Below, piece after piece: positions 36,601 through 43,897 of a stretch of 64,000 nucleotides of DNA (position 1 is the stretch's first letter; the number at the start of each line of letters is the position of its first letter). A program made the translations under genes and the position numbers. The notes beneath the pieces were generated by a model, which saw only the letters and a list, made by a program, of their open reading frames with translations, made no database searches and was not told the DNA's origin. Location of the stretch: the NCBI GenBank assembly GCA_021404565.1, contig JAAWWF010000003.1:372001-436000 (forward strand). Reading direction: 5' to 3'. This DNA comes from Roseivirga sp. (lineage in GTDB: Bacteria; Bacteroidota; Bacteroidia; Cytophagales; Cyclobacteriaceae).

Positions 36601-38388
36601 GCACTGGACGGTACCATCTCAGTACCACTCTTTGACTACTTCAATGATGCAGAAGATGCTGATAATGAGCTTAACTATGAAGTAGTAGCTAACACTGATA
36701 ATACAGTAGTTACCAGCGAAGTGATAGCCTCGGCAGATGGTATATTAACTCTCAACATCGAAAATGCAGGTACTACTGAGCTGGAGGTAAAGGCAACCGA
36801 TAGCAGAGGAGCCTCTGTCAGTACTACCTTCATGGTTCTCATCAACAAGGAAGTAGCAACAGTGAGTATTTCGAATACTGAATTTGTGAATGATGGTGAA
36901 CAGAAGAGTGTAACAGTCAATACCGACCCAGCTGGTCTCACATATGCTATTACTTATGAAGGCAGTGAGACAGCCCCATCCGATCTGGGTACTTATGAAG
37001 TTGTGGTAACAGTAGATGACAGAAACTACTCAGGAGCGGCCACCGGGCAGATGACTATCATTAATATAGCGCCTGAAGATCTGGACTTATCCGGCTCAAC
37101 GGTTTTTGAAAATCAGCAAGGAATCATCGAGATAGGCACGCTGACGGTAACGGATCAAAATCCTACAGATACGCATAGTTATTCACTGCCTGTAAGTGTT
37201 ACGGACAATGCACTTTTCTCTCTTTCGGGTACCGCACTTTCTGCAACAGAAGCATTTGATTTCGAAACGAAAAATCAATATTCGGTAACCGTTAAGGTCG
37301 AAGACAATCAGGGTTCGAGCTATGAAGAAGTTTTCACCGTCAGTGTTTTAGATATAAACGATGCACCGGGGGCGACCACTCCTGGTCCTATCGAAATTGT
37401 CAAAGACCTGGGAGCCTTGTCTTTCACCGTTTCAGGTCTCAATACAGGAGGTGAATCTGCTCAGACATTGGTATTATCTACCACTACTACAGGAGTGCTT
37501 GCCAACGCTTCGGTTGTTGCCAATGCTGATGGTAATTCTGCCGTGGTGACTTTTGAAAGTGTCAACGGAGAAGAGGGAAGCGGGAGCATTCAGCTTACTA
37601 TAAAAGATGATGGTGGCACCGAAAATGGAGGAGTTGATACTTATATAGTAGAGATACCGGTGACGGTTTCTCCTGTCAACCTTACGGTAACCGAAGCTGG
37701 TAATTGCGGCCCCGGAGAGGTAGGGCTGTTTGCAAGTGGTGCCGATGGTTATAGCTGGTATGCTAATGCACTGGGGGGTGAGGTACTTGGTACCGGAGCA
37801 AACTTTACTGCCAATATATCGGCATCTACTACCTATTATGTGGCAGGAACCTTCTCAGGTGACGAGTCCTTACTCAGAGTTCCGGCATTGGCCTCGGTTT
37901 TCGACTTGCCAGAGGTTCCTGTGATTACTAATAATGCCGAAGTCCTTACCGTTACTGAAGTGGCCGGAGCGACCTTTACCTGGTTTAGAGAAGGTACAGA
38001 AGTACCAGACATAACGGGAGCCAGCTTCGCACCTACAGAAAGCGGAACTTATACGGTTATGATCACCAATGTGAATGGATGTACCGCTTTGTCTGCACCA
38101 ATTTCGGTGATCATCACAGGTTTCGAAGAAGATGTGCCCACAATTGGCGTAACCGTTTATCCTGTTCCTTCCAGTGACTATATACACCTGAGCTTTGCTG
38201 AGATAATGCGAAAAGGAACGCAGATAAGGTTACTGGATAATAGCGGAAAAGAACTAACCAGTCTTGTTTTGGAGGTTGCCAGTACTGAGGCGACACTGGA
38301 TATAAAATTATTCGCTTCAGGTATTCATTTCATAACCGTTCAGGAGGGTGATAAGCTTGTAAGGAAACGGGTAGTTATTAAGAAATAA
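33613..38388 (+). CDS. Giant adhesin-like surface protein with tandem repeats and T9SS type A sorting domain
   Basis: The product is about 1591 residues (an ATG two codons upstream, at 33607, is possible). It has a signal peptide (MKRKLLLSLLSLIAAFSAFSQ) and a right-handed beta-helix-like N-terminal half rich in N-x-S/T and I-x-N-S (roughly residues 40-420). A cadherin/Ig-like segment follows, then three 172-residue repeats starting at nt 35530, 36046 and 36562. Each repeat has a DYF-x-D-x-EDADNE-x-x-YEVV motif and an MBG-type domain ending NYxGxAxYEFVIL. A cadherin-like domain, an Ig-like cap (TYTVMITNVNGC) and a type A C-terminal sorting domain (VYPVPSSDYIHLSF to KRVVIKK) complete it. It is likely anchored at the cell surface. 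Ligand unknown. Confidence 0.88.
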   Translation: MKRKLLLSLLSLIAAFSAFSQTNVSGNLFNNTTWTKSNSPYTLIGDVGVAMGVTLTIEPGVVVKRNSGVQLLIKGALVANGASSDSIRFEDGYLGGVLGLVYFLSFQETNLDNSSLSFLNVTSVLTGDSQRSYFLQVSKETEHNQASSKVTGTLRMEDASFDHIALVTDGYQSSGKLVLDRVKADYSTVFGSYPRSEPVEINNSIITNSKLNSESYNYGIDLNGTVVSNSELTVGCCGANFNIHNSTIINSMMFEGGGNPVNGPVKIINSKLINTGIALLGAYFQVSKSTFVANSNNLKTKFDSYSSARAVSALIHAGRVEIEDSFFDGFGFYNAIETSGRNGYNINGANLIKGNSFNSVSTGIKLEGTESMTISENNFSDVKSFFIHNSTNKDIDARSNYFDGLTNQQAIENKIYHYIDNLNYGEVNFSNALPNPADLEILTPPVATMVRGFAGGNYLDQVEISFSQVSDDVSKIKVYSYTSDDFTGLKELLKVTSPFAPVSTPYGSNLKYAATVFDDGGYESWYSTATNQAPQFSPLVSSAIANEDESGKLTFQITSEETELIQLTASTTAALSLIKPENLVINELSIDGNTTSYEVVLTPEPDAFGSIDIQLTANDGLNIINASIGDLTVSPVNDVPTVTAIADITEIYSPDGTISIPLFDYFGDVEDADNEMTYEVVSNSDNTVVTTSAISSADGVLTIGVENVGSAEVLVMATDTEGGVIGTDIWVYVEKATATVVVTSDETKEDGTGKTVTVTTEPEGLNYDVTYNGLSQLPIAEGTYQVLVTLDERNYEGSASYEFVILPPNTAPTVTTISDITETYTVEGTISVPLFDYFSDAEDADNELSYEVVSNTDNTVVTNEAVDSSDGILTLNIENAGTTELEVKATDSGGASVSTTFQVDISKASATVTITAEETVADGGEKSVVVTTDPVDLNVLVTYNGASDLPTEAGTYQVAGTIDEENYTGQATYEFVILPANTAPKITTIADITETYALDGTISVPLFDYFNDAEDADNELNYEVVANTDNTVVTSEVIASADGILTLNIENAGTTELEVKATDSRGASVSTTFMVLINKEVATVSISNTEFVNDGEQKSVTVNTDPAGLTYAITYEGSETAPSDLGTYEVVVTVDDRNYSGAATGQMTIINIAPEDLDLSGSTVFENQQGIIEIGTLTVTDQNPTDTHSYSLPVSVTDNALFSLSGTALSATEAFDFETKNQYSVTVKVEDNQGSSYEEVFTVSVLDINDAPGATTPGPIEIVKDLGALSFTVSGLNTGGESAQTLVLSTTTTGVLANASVVANADGNSAVVTFESVNGEEGSGSIQLTIKDDGGTENGGVDTYIVEIPVTVSPVNLTVTEAGNCGPGEVGLFASGADGYSWYANALGGEVLGTGANFTANISASTTYYVAGTFSGDESLLRVPALASVFDLPEVPVITNNAEVLTVTEVAGATFTWFREGTEVPDITGASFAPTESGTYTVMITNVNGCTALSAPISVIITGFEEDVPTIGVTVYPVPSSDYIHLSFAEIMRKGTQIRLLDNSGKELTSLVLEVASTEATLDIKLFASGIHFITVQEGDKLVRKRVVIKK

Positions 38389-38391
38389 GTC

Positions 38392-38425
38392 AAAAGACCA
38401 CCCTGTTGGCAGGGTGGTCTTTTTT
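38392..38425 (+). terminator. Rho-independent terminator of the giant surface gene
   Basis: A 12-bp perfect stem AAGACCACCCTG / CAGGGTGGTCTT (38394-38405, 38410-38421) with a 4-nt loop is followed by a T tract, just after the stop at 38388. Confidence 0.93.
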
Positions 38426-38538
38426 GTGTCAACTCCTCTTTACCACAACAAATATTAGAATGAAAAAGGTAACTACTTACCTGAAGTGGCGTATCTTTTG
38501 ATGATGTTCTATGTTGATTCCAGGTTACTAATAAATCA

Positions 38539-39117
38539 ATGCGAATACAAAGTTTCCTCCTGAGACTATGCTGGATAGCCCTGGTAATGCTCAGCATACA
38601 CCCTGCTAAGGCCCAAAAAGTCAACCCCAGGGTGCATAAGCTTTGGGATCCTGCTGTGCCATTATCCTGGTCAGATTTTAAGGGTCTACCTGATTCCCTT
38701 TTGATTACTGGTAAGGGGCATAGCGATGCTGGTATTCATACCATGATCATTGTAGACTACTGCTGCGAAGAGGAAGGCAGGGCTGATATCTGCTTTCAGT
38801 CTGCTATCCACAGAACAAAGTCCTGGTCCGTTTCAGATTCTGAATCTCTGTTGGTACATGAACAGCTACACTTCGATATCACCGAGCTGATTACTCGAAA
38901 AATCCGGAGGGCAATCTCCCGATCTTCTGCCACCACAGCCAACGAGAAATACAGGGTCTATCTCAGCTCCGTCAGGGAGTTCAGCAGAATGCAAATCAGG
39001 TATGATCGTGAAACGGATCATGGATTAAGACCTGTCCGTCAACTCAAATGGAAAGAAAAAGTGTGGAGAGAGTTGGAAGAGCTCAAAGCATTTGCTGAAA
39101 ACTCTGATTGTCGCTGA
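38539..39117 (+). CDS. Secreted HExxH protease of the DUF922 type
   Basis: This 192-residue protein has a signal peptide (cleavage after AKA, about residue 25). The mature part contains a VPLSWSDFKGLPD-type opening and the zinc-binding motif HEQLH at 107-111 followed by F-D-I, as in the DUF922/Zn-dependent protease family. The final basic helices (SSVREFSRMQIRYDRETDHG) carry further conserved acidic/His residues. Substrate unknown; location is the periplasm or outside. It precedes the ECF sigma gene by about 117 bp. Confidence 0.75.
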   Translation: MRIQSFLLRLCWIALVMLSIHPAKAQKVNPRVHKLWDPAVPLSWSDFKGLPDSLLITGKGHSDAGIHTMIIVDYCCEEEGRADICFQSAIHRTKSWSVSDSESLLVHEQLHFDITELITRKIRRAISRSSATTANEKYRVYLSSVREFSRMQIRYDRETDHGLRPVRQLKWKEKVWRELEELKAFAENSDCR

Positions 39118-39234
39118 GCTGAAATTATCAGCTTCAGGTCTTTTTGAGATCTTTTTCAGATTTTTTCTTCAAAAATGAACCTTTCAAAAAATCAGGCGTC
39201 TCTTGCTGCGAATATTGAATAATTTATTCCTGTA

Positions 39235-39816
39235 ATGAGCACTAATGAACCTGATCATCTCCACAAAAGCAAGCTTAGGCAGCACCTGCTGATATTACGA
39301 TGTCAGGTGGGAGAGGTGAGTGCCTTCAGGGAGTTATATGCCATGTTTGCCGGTCGCACCTTGCGTTTTCTCAAAAGCTTTGTAAGTGCACCGGTGGCGG
39401 AGGATTTAAATCAGGAATTGTGGCTCAATGTGTACAGACGCATCGCCAGCCTTACCAATGCAGATGGATTTATGACATGGCTCTTTCAGGCAGCTCGAAA
39501 CAAAGCACTGGATTATCTCAGAAGTACTAATCGGTTCGATGCTTTTTACGAAACCTTTAAGGCAGAGGCTGAGCCACCGGTTACCAAGGCTACTTTTGAA
39601 TTACCCGAATCAGAGATGAATGGCTATCTAAAAGAGGGTCTGGAGCATCTTTCAAATACCCATAGAGAAGTACTGGTACTACACTTTTTGGAAGGAATGG
39701 ACTATGAAGAAATAGCCCTGATCTCAGGCTGCTCTCTGGGCACTGTAAAATCAAGAGCACACAATGCAAAATTGAAATTGAAAAACTTTATAAACACTAA
39801 AATATCAAAGCAATGA
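39235..39816 (+). CDS. ECF-type RNA polymerase sigma factor
   Basis: This 193-residue protein has region 2 (FRELYAMFAGRTLRFLKSFV, VAEDLNQELWLNVYRRI, and DGFMTWLFQAARNKALDYLR) and region 4 helix-turn-helix (LEGMDYEEIALISGCSLGTVKSRAHNAK) of sigma-70 family ECF factors. It redirects RNA polymerase to an unknown set of promoters. Its stop overlaps the next start by 4 bases (ATGA), so it is coupled to a small membrane protein that may be its anti-sigma factor. Confidence 0.95.
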   Translation: MSTNEPDHLHKSKLRQHLLILRCQVGEVSAFRELYAMFAGRTLRFLKSFVSAPVAEDLNQELWLNVYRRIASLTNADGFMTWLFQAARNKALDYLRSTNRFDAFYETFKAEAEPPVTKATFELPESEMNGYLKEGLEHLSNTHREVLVLHFLEGMDYEEIALISGCSLGTVKSRAHNAKLKLKNFINTKISKQ

Positions 39817-40181
39817 ATGATACAAATGATAAACAGACAGATCAGGTTTGGGACCTGATTGACAGAGAAAAGAAAAGAGATAAGATGATCAGGCGGATCA
39901 GTCGAGTTGCCTGGGGGGCTACGTTAGTGATGCTTTTAGTCTTCCTCACCTTCACCCTGATCGATTTAAGCCGACAGATGGATTTGTATAGTAAGGGAAT
40001 AATACCCTATGCCTCCGTCTTAAATGCAGTGGTGCCCTTTGCTGTTATTCTGGGCTCTTTGAGCCTGATCATTGCCATCCTCAGCACAGTGGGCGTTTTC
40101 CTGAGGTTGCGAACCACGAGCCTGCTGGAAGTTCAGCAGCGCCTTGCCAACCTTGAACAGATGGTGTTAAACAACAAGTAA
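39813..40181 (+). CDS. Small two-span membrane protein, possible anti-sigma partner
   Basis: This 122-residue protein has a charged cytoplasmic N-terminus (DQVWDLIDREKKRDKMIRR), two hydrophobic spans (about residues 30-50 and 63-90) and a C-terminal charged helix (LEVQQRLANLEQM). It overlaps the sigma gene by 4 bases. The arrangement fits an ECF operon with a membrane-bound regulator, but it lacks the usual zinc-finger or FecR-type features, so the anti-sigma role is inferred. No family recognised. Confidence 0.75.
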   Translation: MNDTNDKQTDQVWDLIDREKKRDKMIRRISRVAWGATLVMLLVFLTFTLIDLSRQMDLYSKGIIPYASVLNAVVPFAVILGSLSLIIAILSTVGVFLRLRTTSLLEVQQRLANLEQMVLNNK

Positions 40182-40183
40182 GA

Positions 40184-40233
40184 TTTTTTTAACCCGGATA
40201 ATGCAATAGAAAGTCTATTGCATTATCCGGGTT
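40184..40233. other. Perfect 20-bp hairpin after sigma operon
   Basis: AACCCGGATAATGCAATAGA (40191-40210) and its exact reverse complement (40214-40233) are separated by only three bases (AAG). A run of seven T lies before the stem on the plus strand rather than after it. It therefore does not look like a standard terminator for the upstream sigma operon. It might stabilise the message or end the convergent gene at 40320. Confidence 0.8.
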
Positions 40234-40319
40234 TAACTCAAAATAGCTGAAGGGTATCCAATGTGGTCAGACATTGGGTACCTGTTTTGTCGTATTAACT
40301 CAGAGGTACAGGAAAGACT

Positions 40320-41033
40320 TTAATTGGAGAGCGCTTGTAGAAGCTGTACTATGTCCTCATCCTTATTCCATTTCCACTTATTCTTCTTCATAAGCCCTTT
40401 GGCCTTGCTACTCTGCGAGGCTCCCAAAGCACCGGAAATAAGTTTCTTGTTAAGTCTTATAGCTCTGAAATCACTGCTACCCGCGGGACGGATATAATAT
40501 TCGGTTCTTAGCACATATTTGGCATCATTCGCCCCATTGGCATAGGCCTCAGTTTGCTTGGCTCTTACAAACTGCTTATACGTTTTCTTAAGTAGCGCTG
40601 CCTTATCATCCAGCAATAACTCATAAAAAAAACCTCCCGTACCTTCAGCCTCTATAGAGTCGATGGGCAGATTCACAAAGTGACGTTTGGGGATGCCCGG
40701 GAGCGCGAGTGTGGTCACAGAGGTCACATCCCTTTCTATTACCTGGTATTCGGTGGGTATGCCCTGATAGGGTCTGGAAATAACGAGATCTCCGTTTTCT
40801 CCGGCAAAGTTGATTTTGATATCATCCACCACCCGTCCATTTTTCATGACAAGGGTACCCTCCAGCCAATTGTCAAACAGATAGATACTGCCATTAATAC
40901 CAGGTTGCTCCAGATTAATGGTAGCCCCTTTCATCCAACCGGCTGGCATGACAGGGTCATGATCAACTACCTGGCCATTCAAAGAAACCGAGATACTAAC
41001 GATAACTATCAGAAGTGAAAATATTTTTCGCAT
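40320..41033 (-). CDS. Hypothetical secreted protein
   Basis: The product is about 237 residues from the ATG at 41033 (another start at 41042 adds MSI). A signal peptide covers residues 1-20 (MRKIFSLLIVIVSISVSLNG). The rest looks all-beta at first (WMKGATINLEQPGINGSIYLF) and ends in a basic, helix-forming region (KGLMKKNKWKWNKDEDIVQLL). I recognise no family. It is convergent with the ECF sigma operon. Confidence 0.7.
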   Translation of the reverse strand: MRKIFSLLIVIVSISVSLNGQVVDHDPVMPAGWMKGATINLEQPGINGSIYLFDNWLEGTLVMKNGRVVDDIKINFAGENGDLVISRPYQGIPTEYQVIERDVTSVTTLALPGIPKRHFVNLPIDSIEAEGTGGFFYELLLDDKAALLKKTYKQFVRAKQTEAYANGANDAKYVLRTEYYIRPAGSSDFRAIRLNKKLISGALGASQSSKAKGLMKKNKWKWNKDEDIVQLLQALSN

Positions 41034-41185
41034 AATGCTCAAAGGTGAAGTCTGTGTGAAATCTCCATCAATTTAGATACGCATTTTGGGGGAGTCAATA
41101 CCTGTTATGGAAATTGTGGCAATCTGATCACAAAATCCTGGATGAGGCCTAAATCCTTATAATGTCAACTTCGTTTATTAAATGA

Positions 41186-41665
41186 GTGAGAAAGGTTCAG
41201 CCGAGATTAAAGGGGTTGCTGGTCTACCTTATTATTCCTTTGGGAATAGGTTCTGGTGTATTCAGTTTAATGCCCAGCTTTTCAGAGAATTTGATGCATT
41301 TTTTGATCCAAGATGGTGGTGATTATTTTTTTAACACTGAGGAGTATAATGGTCCGTTTTTCCGATATGCAAGGTCTGCGTCAGGGGTGATGTTTTTGTA
41401 TTTGATGACGGTCGTCATATGGGGAGCAACAAACAATAGGATTAAATATGGTTTGTTCAATTATAGCATGGCGGCTATCGTTTTAATAATCAGGATTATT
41501 CAGGTGAGGATGGAAATTGTGAATAGGAATGGTCCTGAAGACTCCGTTTCCTGGTATTATGATAACCTGCACAACCTAATTTGGCAGGTGATTCTAGTAC
41601 TACTATTGTTTAACCTTGCACTGGCTATTCGCAAGAAATATAGACCCGGTCCAATCAAAACCTAA
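41186..41665 (+). CDS. Hypothetical integral membrane protein
   Basis: This 159-residue protein starts at a GTG. It has about four hydrophobic segments (LLVYLIIPLGIGSGVFSL, SGVMFLYLMTVVIWG, SMAAIVLIIRIIQV, LIWQVILVLLLFNLALAI). No family recognised. The GTG start is the only one that keeps the first membrane span, so it is preferred, but confidence is modest. Confidence 0.6.
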   Translation: MRKVQPRLKGLLVYLIIPLGIGSGVFSLMPSFSENLMHFLIQDGGDYFFNTEEYNGPFFRYARSASGVMFLYLMTVVIWGATNNRIKYGLFNYSMAAIVLIIRIIQVRMEIVNRNGPEDSVSWYYDNLHNLIWQVILVLLLFNLALAIRKKYRPGPIKT

Positions 41666-41739
41666 ACTAATCTATTAAGGAGTAATGTTCCCCTAACACT
41701 GCTGAGTTTGTCTGAAATCTATCGTCTTAGTACTAGATA

Positions 41740-41759
41740 CCCAATACTCAATACCAGTT
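41740..41759. repeat. Degenerate heptamer tract
   Basis: On the reverse strand the tract reads GGTATTG AGTATTG GGTATC, about 2.9 copies of a unit close to the GTATTGG unit of the 20881 array but in the opposite orientation. Confidence 0.55.
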
Positions 41760-41770
41760 ACTCCTATCAA

Positions 41771-42028
41771 TCAACCCCGACACTCCCCGATAGCCTTATC
41801 AAGAATGTTCAGCACCTTTTCACTGTTCATTCCGATCATGGAAGCAGGAAAACCCACCTCCAGATTTGAAATGGTAAGCGTAGCGGCATCCGTATCATAA
41901 GCGTAGTCCAGCGAGATGCCGTTTTTGGAAAGGTAACCAGTGCTACCTTCCAGGTTAATGCCCTGCCCGCTCAATTTGGTTTTTAAGCAGGCAAAAGCAG
42001 CGTTATTGATATTATCAAACTTCTTCAT
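41771..42028 (-). CDS. Small hypothetical protein, coupled to DUF4494 gene
   Basis: This 85-residue protein (MKKFDNINNAAFACLKTKLS...) has no signal peptide or membrane span, and resembles a small cytoplasmic alpha/beta domain with the repeated pattern TISNLEVGFPASMIG. Its start overlaps the end of the DUF4494 gene by 14 bp, so both are read from the same message. Function unknown. Confidence 0.7.
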   Translation of the reverse strand: MKKFDNINNAAFACLKTKLSGQGINLEGSTGYLSKNGISLDYAYDTDAATLTISNLEVGFPASMIGMNSEKVLNILDKAIGECRG

Positions 42029-42617
42029 TTTCCTCTACTTCAGTGTCTTCCTCAGTCGCTTCAGCTTCTTCCGCCACAGGAGCCTCAATCACCGGCATTT
42101 TTCTCGCGGGCTCTTGCTCCTCTTCCTCTTGTTGCTGCTGCTCATATTCAGCTACAGGAACCAGGTTATCTGGTATCTTCTCTTCCCCTTCAGCCAGGTG
42201 ATGGAAAATCTCCAGAATAGGTGATTCCTTGATCTCAGGCACCGTGAAAGTCACAAGCATATTATTCAGACTGGAGTGAATACGCTCATAAGCCTCTTTG
42301 ATATGATGGGCTCCAACCAGCATCAGGTTGGTCACTTTCTTTTCTTTACCGCTATCGGCATCCGCTACCATATACACCACTTTGGCCTGGTAGAAAACAT
42401 CGGCATCTTCAAACTCAAAAATATCGATGATCTTGCTCTTGGTAATGCTCATTACCTGGAACTCACCCATTACGCGCTGCCCCATCTCTTCATAAATCTT
42501 CGCCTCCGCTTCGGTAAAAGAAAGGGCATCAGCCAGGTAGGCTTCTGTTACATCTTTTACTCGCCCCTGCTCATCTTGTTTGGGGTATTTTACTTTGCAT
42601 GCAAACCAGGTCTTCAT
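42015..42617 (-). CDS. DUF4494 domain protein
   Basis: This 200-residue protein has the DUF4494 start MKTWFACKVKYPKQDE and the core DALSFTEAEAKIYEEM ... FEVFxADVFYQAKV-like strand. The last ~45 residues are strongly acidic and Glu-rich, probably disordered. The family is widespread in Bacteroidota and has no assigned function; it is not a nuclease or transporter by motif. It leads a two-gene unit with the 85-residue protein. Confidence 0.9.
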   Translation of the reverse strand: MKTWFACKVKYPKQDEQGRVKDVTEAYLADALSFTEAEAKIYEEMGQRVMGEFQVMSITKSKIIDIFEFEDADVFYQAKVVYMVADADSGKEKKVTNLMLVGAHHIKEAYERIHSSLNNMLVTFTVPEIKESPILEIFHHLAEGEEKIPDNLVPVAEYEQQQQEEEEQEPARKMPVIEAPVAEEAEATEEDTEVEENEEV

Positions 42618-42689
42618 AATCGTAATTTTGGACTGCGAAGTTAAAATTCAATCATGAGAATTAAAGGCTTTCACCGAAAAGCCTTACAT

Positions 42690-42697
42690 TATTTTTG
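42690..42697 (+). promoter_or_regulatory. Probable -7 box for the methyltransferase gene
   Basis: TATTTTTG is an exact TAnnTTTG match, with a weak TTTC about 18 bp upstream. It overlaps the alternative TTG start at 42695, which therefore cannot be translated from this promoter, and it gives a ~28-nt leader to the ATG at 42731. Confidence 0.5.
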
Positions 42698-42730
42698 AAT
42701 CCCGAAGAATCTACCCTATTTCGCCCACCT

Positions 42731-43897
42731 ATGAGCAGCGTTTTTCCTTACAAGAGTGCCATTGTTGTCACCTGTTTTCCTAAACAAAGCCCCTGGCTGG
42801 CAAAAGAGGTAGAGGGTCTGGGTTATACCGTTGACAGCACCAGTGTATCAGAGGTAGAAATCTCAGGCTATATGGATGACTGCATGCGGCTGAATATGTA
42901 CCTGCGCACAGCGGGACGGGTGCTTTACCAAATCCAAAGGTTTAAAGCCAAAGACGCTAAGGAGCTGTATAACCGCATCAAGTCAATTCCCTGGGAAAAA
43001 TACCTGGATAATGATGGCTACTTCTCTATTACCTCCTATGTGAAAAATGATTCTATTACAGACGATCGTTTTGCCAATGTAAGGGTAAAAGATGCCATTG
43101 CTGACCGTATGGTAGATAAGACGGGCCGCAGACCTAATTCAGGACCAAGCCGTGATCATACCGTAATCCATCTTTACTGGAAGGACGATAAGGTGAGGCT
43201 TTACTTCGATACCTCTGGTAATACCATCTCCAAGCATGGCTACCGCAAACACCCCTTCAAGGCCCCAATGATAGAATCTCTGGCAGCTTCTACCATCATT
43301 GCCTCAGGTTGGGATAAAGCCAGTTCATTTGTAAACCCCATGTGCGGTAGTGGTACGCTGGCCATAGAAGCAGCACTTATGGCCATTAATAAGGCCCCTG
43401 GACTTACAAGAGATAACTTCGGGTTTATGCATATCAACGGCTATGACAAAAGTGGCTGGGAAGGCTACCAGCGCCTGGCCGGATTGCAGGTGAAAAAAGA
43501 AATTGATTTCAAAATCATTGCTACAGACCTGGATTATGATGCCATGAAAGCAGCATGGGCCAATGCACGTGAGGCGGGGGTTGAGAATATCATAGAGCTC
43601 TCGCGATGCGATTTTCGTGAAACTCCTATGCCTGTAGAAAACGGGGTGGTAATGATCAATCCCGAGTATGGCGAACGACTTGGAGCCGACAAAGACCTTG
43701 AAGCTATTTACAAGGCCATAGGGGATTTCTTTAAGCAGAAGTGTAAAGGATATAAAGGATTTGTTTTTACCGGTAACCTCGATTTGGCCAAACACATTGG
43801 GCTCAGAACCAAAAGGAGGATTGAATTCCTGAATGGCAAAATTGACTGCCGTCTGCTTACCTATGAATTATATGATGGAACTCGCAGAGAGAAGTAG
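42731..43897 (+). CDS. THUMP-domain 23S rRNA-type (RlmL-like) methyltransferase
   Basis: This 388-residue enzyme has a THUMP RNA-binding domain at roughly residues 40-150 and a class I SAM-dependent N-methyltransferase domain. SAM motif I is NPMCGSGTLAIEAALMA, an acidic ribose-binding residue lies in IIATDLDYDAM, and the catalytic motif IV reads NPEYGERLG in place of the more usual NPPYGER. It resembles the methyltransferase half of RlmL that modifies a guanosine in 23S rRNA; the exact target is inferred. The frame is open from a TTG at 42695, but the promoter position supports 42731. Confidence 0.88.
   Translation: MSSVFPYKSAIVVTCFPKQSPWLAKEVEGLGYTVDSTSVSEVEISGYMDDCMRLNMYLRTAGRVLYQIQRFKAKDAKELYNRIKSIPWEKYLDNDGYFSITSYVKNDSITDDRFANVRVKDAIADRMVDKTGRRPNSGPSRDHTVIHLYWKDDKVRLYFDTSGNTISKHGYRKHPFKAPMIESLAASTIIASGWDKASSFVNPMCGSGTLAIEAALMAINKAPGLTRDNFGFMHINGYDKSGWEGYQRLAGLQVKKEIDFKIIATDLDYDAMKAAWANAREAGVENIIELSRCDFRETPMPVENGVVMINPEYGERLGADKDLEAIYKAIGDFFKQKCKGYKGFVFTGNLDLAKHIGLRTKRRIEFLNGKIDCRLLTYELYDGTRREK

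Noticed and set aside
42695-42730. TTG start of the methyltransferase
   Set aside because: It lies inside the -7 promoter box at 42690-42697, so it would not be transcribed from that promoter.
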